This document shows, piece by piece, positions 1 through 11,742 of a DNA stretch of 64,000 nt. The stretch comes from Anaspis maculata (lineage: Eukaryota; Arthropoda; Insecta; Coleoptera; Scraptiidae): positions 60,958,855-61,022,854 of the forward strand of contig OX421967.1 of NCBI GenBank assembly GCA_949128115.1, written 5' to 3'. The notes under the pieces were generated by a model that searched no databases, was not told where the DNA came from, and saw only the letters and a list, made by a program, of their open reading frames with translations. Every line of letters begins with the position of its first letter. Position 1 is the first letter of the stretch. Both the position numbers and the translations under genes were made by a program.

Positions 1-732
1 GTTGAAGCCTGAAGTCACGTGGGTTGAAGCCTGAAGGCACGTGGGTCAAAACCTGATCTTTCTGGATAACAATTGTGTCTTTTTTTTTTCGATATTCGTG
101 TTCGTTTGTCAGATGTTGCGTTTGGAACAAGTAGCTGCCAACTCCAAAAGTGGTGACCGATCGTTTTGAAAGTCACGTGGGTTGAAGCCTGGTGTCACGT
201 GGGATGAAGCCTGAAGTCACGTGGGTTAAAACCTGAACTTTTTGGATAACAATTGTTTCTTTTTTTTTCGATATTCGGGTTCGTTTGTCAGATGTTGCGT
301 TTGGAACAAGTAGCTGCCAACTCCGAAAGTGGCGATCGATCGTTCTAAAAGTCACGTGGGTTGAAGCCTGGAGTCACGTGGGTTGGAGCCTGAAGTCACG
401 TGGGTTGAAGCCTGAAGGCACGTGGGTCAAAACCTGAACTTTCTGGATAACAATTGTGTCTTTTTTTTTTTCGATATTCGTGTTCGTTTGTCAGATGTTG
501 CGTTTGGAACAAGTAGCTGCCAACTCCAAAAGTGGTGACCGATCGTTTTGAAAGTCACGTGGGTTGAAGCCTGGAGTCACGTGGGTTGAAGCCTGAAGTC
601 ACGTGGGTTAAAACCTGAACTTTTTGGATAACAATTGTTCCTTTTTTTTTCGATATTCGTGTTCGTTTGTCAGATGTCGCGTTTGGAACAAGTAGCTGCC
701 AACTCCAAAAGTGGTGACCGATCGTTTTGAAA
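1..732 (+). repeat. Truncated tail of a higher-order repeat copy (H0)
   Basis: The window opens inside the 22-mer block of a unit. Complete units begin at 172, 351 and 554. They match the last members of the HOR copy ending at 5097, but the unit at 172 is a hybrid: its first part matches the unit at 4360 and its end (CTCCGAAAGTGGCG) matches the unit at 4539. One 179 bp unit is therefore missing here relative to the later copy. The stretch from about 270 onward matches 15,241 onward at an offset of 14,971. Confidence 0.85.
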
Positions 733-3700
733 GTCACGTGGGTTGAAGCCTGAAGTCACGTGGGTTGAAGCCTGAAGTCACGTGGGTCAAAACCTGAAGT
801 CACGTGGGTTGAAACCTGAACTTTTTGGATAACAATTGTGTCTTTTTTTCTCGATATTCCTGTTCGTTTGTCAGATGTTGCGTTTGGAACAAGTAGCTGC
901 CAACTCCAAAAGTGGTGATCGATCGTTTTGAAAGTCACGTGGGTTGAAGCCTGAAGTCACGTGAGTTGAAGCCTGAAGTCACGTGGGTCAAAACCTGAAG
1001 TCACGTGGGTTGAAACCTGAACTTTTTGGATAACAATTGTGTCTTTTTTTTTCCATATTCGTGTTCGTTTGTCAGATGTTGCGTTTGGAACAAGTAGCTG
1101 CCAACTCCGAAAGTGGTGATCGATCGTTTTGAAAGTCACGTGGGTTGAAGCCTGAAGTCACGTGGGTTGAAGCCTGAAGTCACGTGGGTCAAATCCTGAA
1201 GTCACGTGGGTTGAAACCTGAACTTTTTGGATAACAATTGTGTCTTTTTTTTTCGATATTTGTGTTCGTTTGTCAGATGTTGCGTTTGGAACAAGTAGCT
1301 GCCAACTCCAAAAGTGGTGATCGATCGTTTTGAAAGTCACGTGGGTTGAAGCCTGGAGGCACGTGGGTTGAAGCCTGAAGTCACGTGGGTCGAAACCTGA
1401 AGTCACGTGGGTTGAAACCTGAACTTTTTGGATAACAATTGTGTCTTTTTTTTTCGATATTCGTGTTCGTTTGTCAGATGTTGCGTTTGGAACAAGTAGC
1501 TGCCAACTCCAAAAGTGGTGATCGATCGTTTTGAAAGTCACGTGGGTTGGAGCCTGAAGTCACGTGGGTTGAAGCCTGAAGTCACGTGGGTCAAAACCTG
1601 AAGTCACGTGGGTTGAAACCTGAACTTTTTGGATAACAATTGTGTCTTTTTTTTTCGATATTCGTGTTCGTTTGTCAGATGTTGCGTTTGGAACAAATAG
1701 CTGCCAACTCCAAAAGTGGTGATCGATCGTTTTGAAAGTCACGTGGGTTGAAGCCTGGAGTCACGTGGGTTGAAGCCTGAAGTCACGTGGGTTGAAACCT
1801 GAACTTTTTGGATAACAATTGTGTCTTTTTTTCTCGATATTCCTGGTCGTTTGTCAGATGTTGCGTTTGGAACAAGTAGCTGCCAACTCCAAAAGTGGTG
1901 ATCGATCGTTTTGAAAGTCACGTGGGTTGAAGCCTGAAGTCACGTGAGTTGAAGCCTGAAGTCACGTGGGTCAAAACCTGATGTCACGTGGGTTGAAACC
2001 TGAACTTTTTGGATAACAATTGTGTCTTTTTTTTTCGATATTCGTGTTCGTTTGTCAGATGTTGCGTTTGGAACAAGTAGCTGCCAACTCCAAAAGTGGT
2101 GACCGATCGTTTTAAAAGTCACGTGGGTTGGAGCCTGGAGTCACGTGGGTTGAAGCCTGGAGTCACGTGGGTTCAAACCTGAACTTTTTGGATAACAATT
2201 GTGTCTTTTTTTTTCGATATTTGTGTTCGTTTGTCAGATGTTGCGTTTGGAACAAGTAGCTGCCAACTTCGAAAGTGGTGATCGATCGTTTTAAAAGTCA
2301 CGTGGGTTGAAGCCTGGAGTCACGTGGGTTGAAGCCTGAAGTCACGTGGGTTGAAGCCTGAAGGCACGTGGGTCAAAACCTGATCTTTCTGGATAACAAT
2401 TGTGTCTTTTTTTTTTTCGATATTCGTGTTCGTTTGTCAGATGTTGCGTTTGGAACAAGTAGCTGCCAACTCCAAAAGTGGTGACCGATCGTTTTGAAAG
2501 TCACGTGGGTTGAAGCCTGGTGTCACGTGGGATGAAGCCTGAAGTCACGTGGGTTAAAACCTGAACTTTTTGGATAACAATTGTTTCTTTTTTTTTCGAT
2601 ATTCGGGTTCGTTTGTCAGATGTTGCGTTTGGAACAAGTAGCTGCCAACTCCAAAAGTGGTGACCGATCGTTTTAAAATTCACGTAGGTTGGAGCCTGGA
2701 GTCACGTGGGTTGAAGCCTGAAGTCACGTGGGTTAAAACCTGAACTTTTTGGATAACAATTGTGTCTTTTTTTTTCGATATTCGTGTTCGTTTGTCAGAT
2801 GTTGCGTTTGGAACAAGTAGCTGCCAACTTCGAAAGTGGTGATCGATCGTTTTAAAAGTCACGTGGGTTGAAGTCTGGAGTCACGTGGGTTGAAGCCTGA
2901 AGTCACGTGGGTTGAAGCCTGAAGGCACGTGGGTCGAAACCTGATCTTTCTGGATAACAATTGTGTCTTTTTTTTTTCGATATTCGTGTTCGTTTGTCAG
3001 ATGTTGCGTTTGGAACAAGTAGCTGCCAACTCCAAAAGTGGTGACCGATCGTTTTGAAAGTCACGTGGGTTGAAGCCTGGTGTCACGTGGGATGAAGCCT
3101 GAAGTCACGTGGGTTAAAACCTGAACTTTTTGGATAACAATTGGTTCTTTTTTTTTCGATATTCGGGTTCGTTTGTCAGATGTTGCGTTTGGAACAAGTA
3201 GCTGCCAACTCCAAAAGTGGTGACCGATCGTTTGAAAAGTCACGTAGGTTGGAGCCTGGAGTCACGTGGGTTGAAGCCTGAAGTCACGTGGGTTAAAACC
3301 TGAACTTTTTGGATAACAATTGTGTCTTTTTTTTTCGATATTCGTGTTCGTTTGTCAGATGTTGCGTTTGGAACAAGTAGCTGCCAACTCCGAAAGTGGC
3401 GATCGATCGTTCTAAAAGTCACGTGGGTTAAAGCCTGGAGTCACGTGGGTTGGAGCCTGAAGTCACGTGGGTTGAAGCCTGAAGGCACGTGGGTCAAAAC
3501 CTGAACTTTCTGGATAACAATTGTGTCTTTTTTTTTCGATATTCGTGTTCGTTTGTCAGATGTTGCGTTTGGAACAAGTAGCTGCCAACTCCAAAAGTGG
3601 TGACCGATCGTTTTGAAAGTCACGTGGGTTGAAGCCTGGAGTCACGTGGGTTGAAGCCTGAAGTCACGTGGGTTAAAACCTGAACTTTTTGGATAACAAT

Positions 3701-5097
3701 TGTTCCTTTTTTTTTCGATATTTGTGTTCGTTTGTCAGATGTTGCGTTTGGAACAAGTAGCTGCCAACTTCGAAAGTGGTGATCGATCGTTTCAAAAGTC
3801 ACGTGGGTTGAAGCCTGGAGTCACGTGGGTTGAAGCCTGAAGTCACGTGGGTTAAAACCTGAACTTTTTGGATAACAATTGTTCCTTTTTTTTTCGATAT
3901 TTGTGTTCGTTTGTCAGATGTTGCGTTTGGAACAAGTAGCTGCCAACTCCAAAAGTGGTGACCGATCGTTTTAAAAGTCACGTAGGTTGGAGCCTGGAGT
4001 CACGTGGGTCAAAACCTGAAGTCACGTGGGTTCAAACCTGAACTTTTTGGATAACAATTGTGTCTTTTCTTTTCGATATTTGTGTTCGTTTGTCAGATGT
4101 TGCGTTTGGAACAAGTAGCTGCCAACTTCGAAAGTGGTGATCGATCGTTTTAAAAGTCACGTGGGTTGAAGCCTGGAGTCACGTGGGTTGAAGCCTGAAG
4201 TCACGTGGGTTGAAGCCTGAAGGCACGTGGGTCAAAACCTGATCTTTCTGGATAACAATTGTGTCTTTTTTTTTTTTCGATATTCGTGTTCGTTTGTCAG
4301 ATGTTGCGTTTGGAACAAGTAGCTGCCAACTCCAAAAGTGGTGACCGATCGTTTTGAAAGTCACGTGGGTTGAAGCCTGGTGTCACGTGGGATGAAGCCT
4401 GAAGTCACGTGGGTTAAAACCTGAACTTTTTGGATAACAATTGTTTCTTTTTTTTTCGATATTCGGGTTCGTTTGTCAGATGTTGCGTTTGGAACAAGTA
4501 GCTGCCAACTCCAAAAGTGGTGACCGATCGTTTTAAAAGTCACGTAGGTTGGAGCCTGGAGTCACGTGGGTTGAAGCCTGAAGTCACGTGGGTTAAAACC
4601 TGAACTTTTTGGATAACAATTGTGTCTTTTTTTTTCGATATTCGTGTTCGTTTGTCAGATGTTGCGTTTGGAACAAGTAGCTGCCAACTCCGAAAGTGGC
4701 GATCGATCGTTCTAAAAGTCACGTGGGTTGAAGCCTGGAGTCACGTGGGTTGGAGCCTGAAGTCACGTGGGTTGAAGCCTGAAGGCACGTGGGTCAAAAC
4801 CTGAACTTTCTGGATAACAATTGTGTCTTTTTTTTTCGATATTCGTGTTCGTTTGTCAGATGTTGCGTTTGGAACAAGTAGCTGCCAACTCCAAAAGTGG
4901 TGACCGATCGTTTTGAAAGTCACGTGGGTTGAAGCCTGGAGTCACGTGGGTTGAAGCCTGAAGTCACGTGGGTTAAAACCTGAACTTTTTGGATAACAAT
5001 TGTTCCTTTTTTTTTCGATATTCGTGTTCGTTTGTCAGATGTCGCGTTTGGAACAAGTAGCTGCCAACTCCGAAAGTGGTGATCGATCGTTTTGAAA
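733..5097 (+). repeat. Higher-order repeat copy H1, 23 monomers, 4365 bp
   Basis: This is the fullest HOR copy in the window. Unit starts are 733, 934, 1135, 1336, 1537, 1738, 1917, 2118, 2297, 2500, 2679, 2858, 3060, 3239, 3418, 3619, 3798, 3977, 4156, 4360, 4539, 4718 and 4919. Members are told apart by diagnostic variants: CTCGATATTCCTG (733, 1738), CCATATTCG (934), TCAAATCC (1135), AACAAATAGC (1537), GTGGGATGAAGCC (2500, 3060, 4360), ATTGTTCCTTT (3619, 3798, 4919) and CTTTTCTTTTCG (3977). Of the 23 units, 11 are B-length and 12 A-length. The same order of variants recurs, with deletions, up to about 25.4 kb. Confidence 0.88.
4266..4277 (+). repeat. Longest class of core poly-T tract (12 T)
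   Basis: Every core carries a T-run between GTGTC and CGATATTCG. Its usual length is nine; this one has twelve, and runs of 8, 10 and 11 are common. Some are interrupted (CTTTTCTTTTCG, CTTTTCTCTTCG). Run length is copied faithfully in the duplicates (for example 8229-8240 in H2), so it serves as a marker of descent as well as being slippage-prone. Confidence 0.9.
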
Positions 5098-8000
5098 GTC
5101 ACGTGGGTTGAAGCCTGAAGTCACGTGGGTTGAAGCCTGAAGTCACGTGGGTCAAATCCTGAAGTCACGTGGGTTGAAACCTGAACTTTTTGGATGACAA
5201 TTGTGTCTTTTTTTTTCGATATTTGTGTTCGTTTGTCAGATGTTGCGTTTGGAACAAGTAGCTGCCAACTCCAAAAGTGGTGATCGATCGTTTTGAAAGT
5301 CACGTGGGTTGAAGCCTGGAGTCACGTGGGTTGAAGCCTGAAGTCACGTGGGTCGAAACCTGAAGTCACGTGGGTTGAAACCTGAACTTTTTGGATAACA
5401 ATTGTGTCTTTTTTTTTCGATATTCGTGTTCGTTTGTCAGATGTTGCGTTTGGAACAAGTAGCTGCCAACTCCAAAAGTGGTGATCGATCGTTTTGAAAG
5501 TCACGTGGGTTGGAGCCTGAAGTCACGTGGGTTGAAGCCTGAAGTCACGTGGGTCAAAACCTGAAGTCACGTGGGTTGAAACCTGAACTTTTTGGATAAC
5601 AATTGTGTCTTTTTTTTTCGATATTCGTGTTCGTTTGTCAGATGTTGCGTTTGGAACAAATAGCTGCCAACTCCAAAAGTGGTGATCGATCGTTTTGAAA
5701 GTCACGTGGGTTGAAGCCTGGAGTCACGTGGGTTGAAGCCTGAAGTCACGTGGGTTGAAACCTGAACTTTTTGGATAACAATTGTGTCTTTTTTTCTCGA
5801 TATTCCTGTTCGTTTGTCAGATGTTGCGTTTGGAACAAGTAGCTGCCAACTCCAAAAGTGGTGATCGATCGTTTTGAAAGTCACGTGGGTTGAAGCCTGA
5901 AGTCACGTGAGTTGAAGCCTGAAGTCACGTGGGTCAAAACCTGATGTCACGTGGGTTGAAACCTGAACTTTTTGGATAACAATTGTGTCTTTTTTTTTCG
6001 ATATTCGTGTTCGTTTGTCAGATGTTGCGTTTGGAACAAGTAGCTGCCAACTCCAAAAGTGGTGACCGATCGTTTTAAAAGTCACGTGGGTTGGAGCCTG
6101 GAGTCACGTGGGTTGAAGCCTGGAGTCACGTGGGTTCAAACCTGAACTTTTTGGATAACAATTGTGTCTTTTTTTTTCGATATTTGTGTTCGTTTGTCAG
6201 ATGTTGCGTTTGGAACAAGTAGCTGCCAACTTCGAAAGTGGTGATCGATCGTTTTAAAAGTCACGTGGGTTGAAGCCTGGAGTCACGTGGGTTGAAGCCT
6301 GAAGTCACGTGGGTTGAAGCCTGAAGGCACGTGGGTCAAAACCTGATCTTTCTGGATAACAATTGTGTCTTTTTTTTTTTCGATATTCGTGTTCGTTTGT
6401 CAGATGTTGCGTTTGGAACAAGTAGCTGCCAACTCCAAAAGTGGTGACCGATCGTTTTGAAAGTCACGTGGGTTGAAGCCTGGTGTCACGTGGGATGAAG
6501 CCTGAAGTCACGTGGGTTAAAACCTGAACTTTTTGGATAACAATTGTTTCTTTTTTTTTCGATATTCGGGTTCGTTTGTCAGATGTTGCGTTTGGAACAA
6601 GTAGCTGCCAACTCCAAAAGTGGTGACCGATCGTTTTAAAATTCACGTAGGTTGGAGCCTGGAGTCACGTGGGTTGAAGCCTGAAGTCACGTGGGTTAAA
6701 ACCTGAACTTTTTGGATAACAATTGTGTCTTTTTTTTTCGATATTCGTGTTCGTTTGTCAGATGTTGCGTTTGGAACAAGTAGCTGCCAACTTCGAAAGT
6801 GGTGATCGATCGTTTTAAAAGTCACGTGGGTTGAAGTCTGGAGTCACGTGGGTTGAAGCCTGAAGTCACGTGGGTTGAAGCCTGAAGGCACGTGGGTCGA
6901 AACCTGATCTTTCTGGATAACAATTGTGTCTTTTTTTTTTCGATATTCGTGTTCGTTTGTCAGATGTTGCGTTTGGAACAAGTAGCTGCCAACTCCAAAA
7001 GTGGTGACCGATCGTTTTGAAAGTCACGTGGGTTGAAGCCTGGTGTCACGTGGGATGAAGCCTGAAGTCACGTGGGTTAAAACCTGAACTTTTTGGATAA
7101 CAATTGGTTCTTTTTTTTTCGATATTCGGGTTCGTTTGTCAGATGTTGCGTTTGGAACAAGTAGCTGCCAACTCCAAAAGTGGTGACCGATCGTTTGAAA
7201 AGTCACGTAGGTTGGAGCCTGGAGTCACGTGGGTTGAAGCCTGAAGTCACGTGGGTTAAAACCTGAACTTTTTGGATAACAATTGTGTCTTTTTTTTTCG
7301 ATATTCGTGTTCGTTTGTCAGATGTTGCGTTTGGAACAAGTAGCTGCCAACTCCGAAAGTGGCGATCGATCGTTCTAAAAGTCACGTGGGTTAAAGCCTG
7401 GAGTCACGTGGGTTGGAGCCTGAAGTCACGTGGGTTGAAGCCTGAAGGCACGTGGGTCAAAACCTGAACTTTCTGGATAACAATTGTGTCTTTTTTTTTC
7501 GATATTCGTGTTCGTTTGTCAGATGTTGCGTTTGGAACAAGTAGCTGCCAACTCCAAAAGTGGTGACCGATCGTTTTGAAAGTCACGTGGGTTGAAGCCT
7601 GGAGTCACGTGGGTTGAAGCCTGAAGTCACGTGGGTTAAAACCTGAACTTTTTGGATAACAATTGTTCCTTTTTTTTTCGATATTTGTGTTCGTTTGTCA
7701 GATGTTGCGTTTGGAACAAGTAGCTGCCAACTTCGAAAGTGGTGATCGATCGTTTCAAAAGTCACGTGGGTTGAAGCCTGGAGTCACGTGGGTTGAAGCC
7801 TGAAGTCACGTGGGTTAAAACCTGAACTTTTTGGATAACAATTGTTCCTTTTTTTTTCGATATTTGTGTTCGTTTGTCAGATGTTGCGTTTGGAACAAGT
7901 AGCTGCCAACTCCAAAAGTGGTGACCGATCGTTTTAAAAGTCACGTAGGTTGGAGCCTGGAGTCACGTGGGTCAAAACCTGAAGTCACGTGGGTTCAAAC

Positions 8001-9060
8001 CTGAACTTTTTGGATAACAATTGTGTCTTTTCTTTTCGATATTTGTGTTCGTTTGTCAGATGTTGCGTTTGGAACAAGTAGCTGCCAACTTCGAAAGTGG
8101 TGATCGATCGTTTTAAAAGTCACGTGGGTTGAAGCCTGGAGTCACGTGGGTTGAAGCCTGAAGTCACGTGGGTTGAAGCCTGAAGGCACGTGGGTCAAAA
8201 CCTGATCTTTCTGGATAACAATTGTGTCTTTTTTTTTTTTCGATATTCGTGTTCGTTTGTCAGATGTTGCGTTTGGAACAAGTAGCTGCCAACTCCAAAA
8301 GTGGTGACCGATCGTTTTGAAAGTCACGTGGGTTGAAGCCTGGTGTCACGTGGGATGAAGCCTGAAGTCACGTGGGTTAAAACCTGAACTTTTTTTATAA
8401 CAATTGTTTCTTTTTTTTTCGATATTCGGGTTCGTTTGTCAGATGTTGCGTTTGGAACAAGTAGCTGCCAACTCCAAAAGTGGTGACCGATCGTTTTAAA
8501 AGTCACGTAGGTTGGAGCCTGGAGTCACGTGGGTTGAAGCCTGAAGTCACGTGGGTTAAAACCTGAACTTTTTGGATAACAATTGTGTCTTTTTTTTTCG
8601 ATATTCGTGTTCGTTTGTCAGATGTTGCGTTTGGAACAAGTAGCTGCCAACTCCGAAAGTGGCGATCGATCGTTCTAAAAGTCACGTGGGTTGAAGCCTG
8701 GAGTCACGTGGGTTGGAGCCTGAAGTCACGTGGGTTGAAGCCTGAAGGCACGTGGGTCAAAACCTGAACTTTCTGGATAACAATTGTGTCTTTTTTTTTC
8801 GATATTCGTGTTCGTTTGTCAGATGTTGCGTTTGGAACAAGTAGCTGCCAACTCCAAAAGTGGTGACCGATCGTTTTGAAAGTCACGTGGGTTGAAGCCT
8901 GGAGTCACGTGGGTTGAAGCCTGAAGTCACGTGGGTTAAAACCTGAACTTTTTGGATAACAATTGTTCCTTTTTTTTTCGATATTCGTGTTCGTTTGTCA
9001 GATGTCGCGTTTGGAACAAGTAGCTGCCAACTCCAAAAGTGGTGACCGATCGTTTTGAAA
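5098..9060 (+). repeat. Higher-order repeat copy H2, 21 monomers, 3963 bp
   Basis: This is a direct tandem copy of 1135-5097 at an exact offset of 3963 bp, lacking the first two members of H1 (733 and 934). The length fits 12 A units plus 9 B units plus 6 extra T residues in three poly-T tracts. Only scattered differences were seen: 1359 G versus 5322 T, 1846 G versus 5809 T, and a TT for GG change at 8395-8396. The core ends of the last unit also differ (CTCCGAAAGTGGTGATCG near 5068, CTCCAAAAGTGGTGACCG in copy 2), which suggests exchange within that unit. Confidence 0.88.
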
Positions 9061-11742
9061 GTCACGTGGGTTGAAGCCTGAAGTCACGTGGGTTGAAGCC
9101 TGAAGTCACGTGGGTCAAAACCTGAAGTCACGTGGGTTGAAACCTGAACTTTTCAATAACAATTGTGTCTTTTTTTTTCGATATTCGTGTTCGTTTGTCA
9201 GATGTTGCGTTTGGAGCAAGTAGCTGCCAACTCCAAAAGTGGTGATCGATCGTTTTGAAAGTCACGTGGGTTGAAGCCTGGAGTCACGTGGGTTGAAGCC
9301 TGAAGTCACGTGGGTTGAAACCTGAACTTTTTGGATAACAATTGTGTCTTTTTTTCTCGATATTCCTGTTCGTTTGTCAGATGTTGCGTTTGGAACAAGT
9401 AGCTGCCAACTCCAAAAGTGGTGATCGATCGTTTTGAAAGTCACGTGGGTTGAAGCCTGAAGTCACGTGAGTTGAAGCCTGAAGTCACGTGGGTCAAAAC
9501 CTGAAGTCACGTGGGTTGAAACCTGAACTTTTTGGATAACGATTGTGTCTTTTTTTTTCCATATTCGTGTTCGTTTGTCAGATGTTGCGTTTGGAACAAG
9601 TAGCTGCCAACTCCGAAAGTGGTGATCGATCGTTTTGAAAGTCACGTGGGTTGAAGCCTGAAGTCACGTGGGTTGAAGCCTGAAGTCACGTGGGTCAAAT
9701 CCTGAAGTCACGTGGGTTGAAACCTGAACTTTTTGGATAACAATTGTGTCTTTTTTTTTCGATATTTGTGTTCGTTTGTCAGATGTTGCGTTTGGAACAA
9801 GTAGCTGCCAACTCCAAAAGTGGTGATCGATCGTTTTGAAAGTCACGTGGGTTGAAGCCTGGAGTCACGTGGGTTGAAGCCTGAAGTCACGTGGGTCGAA
9901 ACCTGAAGTCACGTGGGTTGAAACCTGAACTTTTTGGATAACAATTGTGTCTTTTTTTTTCGATATTCGTGTTCGTTTGTCAGATGTTGCGTTTGGAGCA
10001 AGTAGCTGCCAACTCCAAAAGTGGTGATCGATCGTTTTGAAAGTCACGTGGGTTGGAGCCTGAAGTCACGTGGGTCGAAGCCTGAAGTCACGTGGGTCAA
10101 AACCTGAAGTCACGTGGGTTGAAACCTGAACTTTTTGGATAACAATTGTGTCTTTTTTTTTCGATATTCGTGTTCGTTTGTCAGATGTTGCGTTTGGAAC
10201 AAATAGCTGCCAACTCCAAAAGTGGTGATCGATCGTTTTGAAAGTCACGTGGGTTGAAGCCTGGAGTCACGTGGGTTGAAGCCTGAAGTCACGTGGGTTG
10301 AAACCTGAACTTTTTGGATAACAATTGTGTCTTTTTTTCTCGATATTCCTGTTCGTTTGTCAGATGTTGCGTTTGGAACAAGTAGCTGCCAACTCCAAAA
10401 GTGGTGATCGATCGTTTTGAAAGTCACGTGGGTTGAAGCCTGAAGTCACGTGAGTTGAAGCCTGAAGTCACGTGGGTCAAAACCTGATGTCACGTGGGTT
10501 GAAACCTGAACTTTTTGGATAACAATTGTGTCTTTTTTTTTCGATATTCGTGTTCGTTTGTCAGATGTTGCGTTTGGAACAAGTAGCTGCCAACTTCGAA
10601 AGTGGTGATCGATCGTTTTAAAAGTCACGTGGGTTGAAGTCTGGAGTCACGTGGGTTGAAGCCTGAAGTCACGTGGGTTGAAGCCTGAAGGCACGTGGGT
10701 CAAAACCTGATCTTTCTGGATAACAATTGTGTCTTTTTTTTTTCGATATTCGTGTTCGTTTGTCAGATGTTGCGTTTGGAACAAGTAGCTGCCAACTCCA
10801 AAAGTGGTGACCGATCGTTTTGAAAGTCACGTGGGTTGAAGCCTGGTGTCACGTGGGATGAAGCCTGAAGTCACGTGGGTTAAAACCTGAACTTTTTGGA
10901 TAACAATTGTTTCTTTTTTTTTCGATATTCGGGTTCGTTTGTCAGATGTTGCGTTTGGAACAAGTAGCTGCCAACTCCAAAAGTGGTGACCGATCGTTTG
11001 AAAAGTCACGTAGGTTGGAGCCTGGAGTCACGTGGGTTGAAGCCTGAAGTCACGTGGGTTAAAACCTGAACTTTTTGGATAACATTTGTGTCTTTTTTTT
11101 TCGATATTCGTGTTCGTTTGTCAGATGTTGTGTTTGGAACAAGTAGCTGCCAACTCCGAAAGTGGCGATCGATCGTTCTAAAAGTCACGTGGGTTAAAGC
11201 CTGGAGTCACGTGGGTTGGAGCCTGAAGTCACGTGGGTTGAAGCCTGAAGGCACGTGGGTCAAAACCTGAACTTTCTGGATAACAATTGTGTCTTTTTTT
11301 TTCGATATTCGTGTTCGTTTGTCAGATGTTGCGTTTGGAACAAGTAGCTGCCAACTCCAAAAGTGGTGACCGATCGTTTTGAAAGTCACGTGGGTTGAAG
11401 CCTGGAGTCACGTGGGTTGAAGCCTGAAGTCACGTGGGTTAAAACCTGAACTTTTTGGATAACAATTGTTCCTTTTTTTTTCGATATTTGTGTTCGTTTG
11501 TCAGATGTTGCGTTTGGAACAAGTAGCTGCCAACTTCGAAAGTGGTGATCGATCGTTTCAAAAGTCACGTGGGTTGAAGCCTGGAGTCACGTGGGTTGAA
11601 GCCTGAAGTCACGTGGGTTAAAACCTGAACTTTTTGGATAACAATTGTTCCTTTTTTTTTCGATATTTGTGTTCGTTTGTCAGATGTTGCGTTTGGAACA
11701 AGTAGCTGCCAACTCCAAAAGTGGTGACCGATCGTTTTAAAA
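9061..11742 (+). repeat. HOR deletion derivative H3, 14 monomers
   Basis: The first unit (9061) is 200 bp and has the rare variant CTTTTCAATAACAATTG in place of CTTTTTGGATAAC. After it come an A-length CTCGATATTCCTG unit (9261), the CCATATTCG unit (9440) and copies of the H1 members at 1135, 1336, 1537, 1738 and 1917. It then jumps to copies of 2858, 3060, 3239, 3418, 3619 and 3798. The H1 members 2118-2857 and 3977-5097 are absent. The same derivative, with the same rare variants, recurs at 19127. Confidence 0.8.

Noticed and set aside
1158..1541. A 127-codon fused protein
   Set aside because: It results from a single base change (1359 G) that removes one repeat stop codon. The equivalent units at 5,121-5,504 retain the stop.
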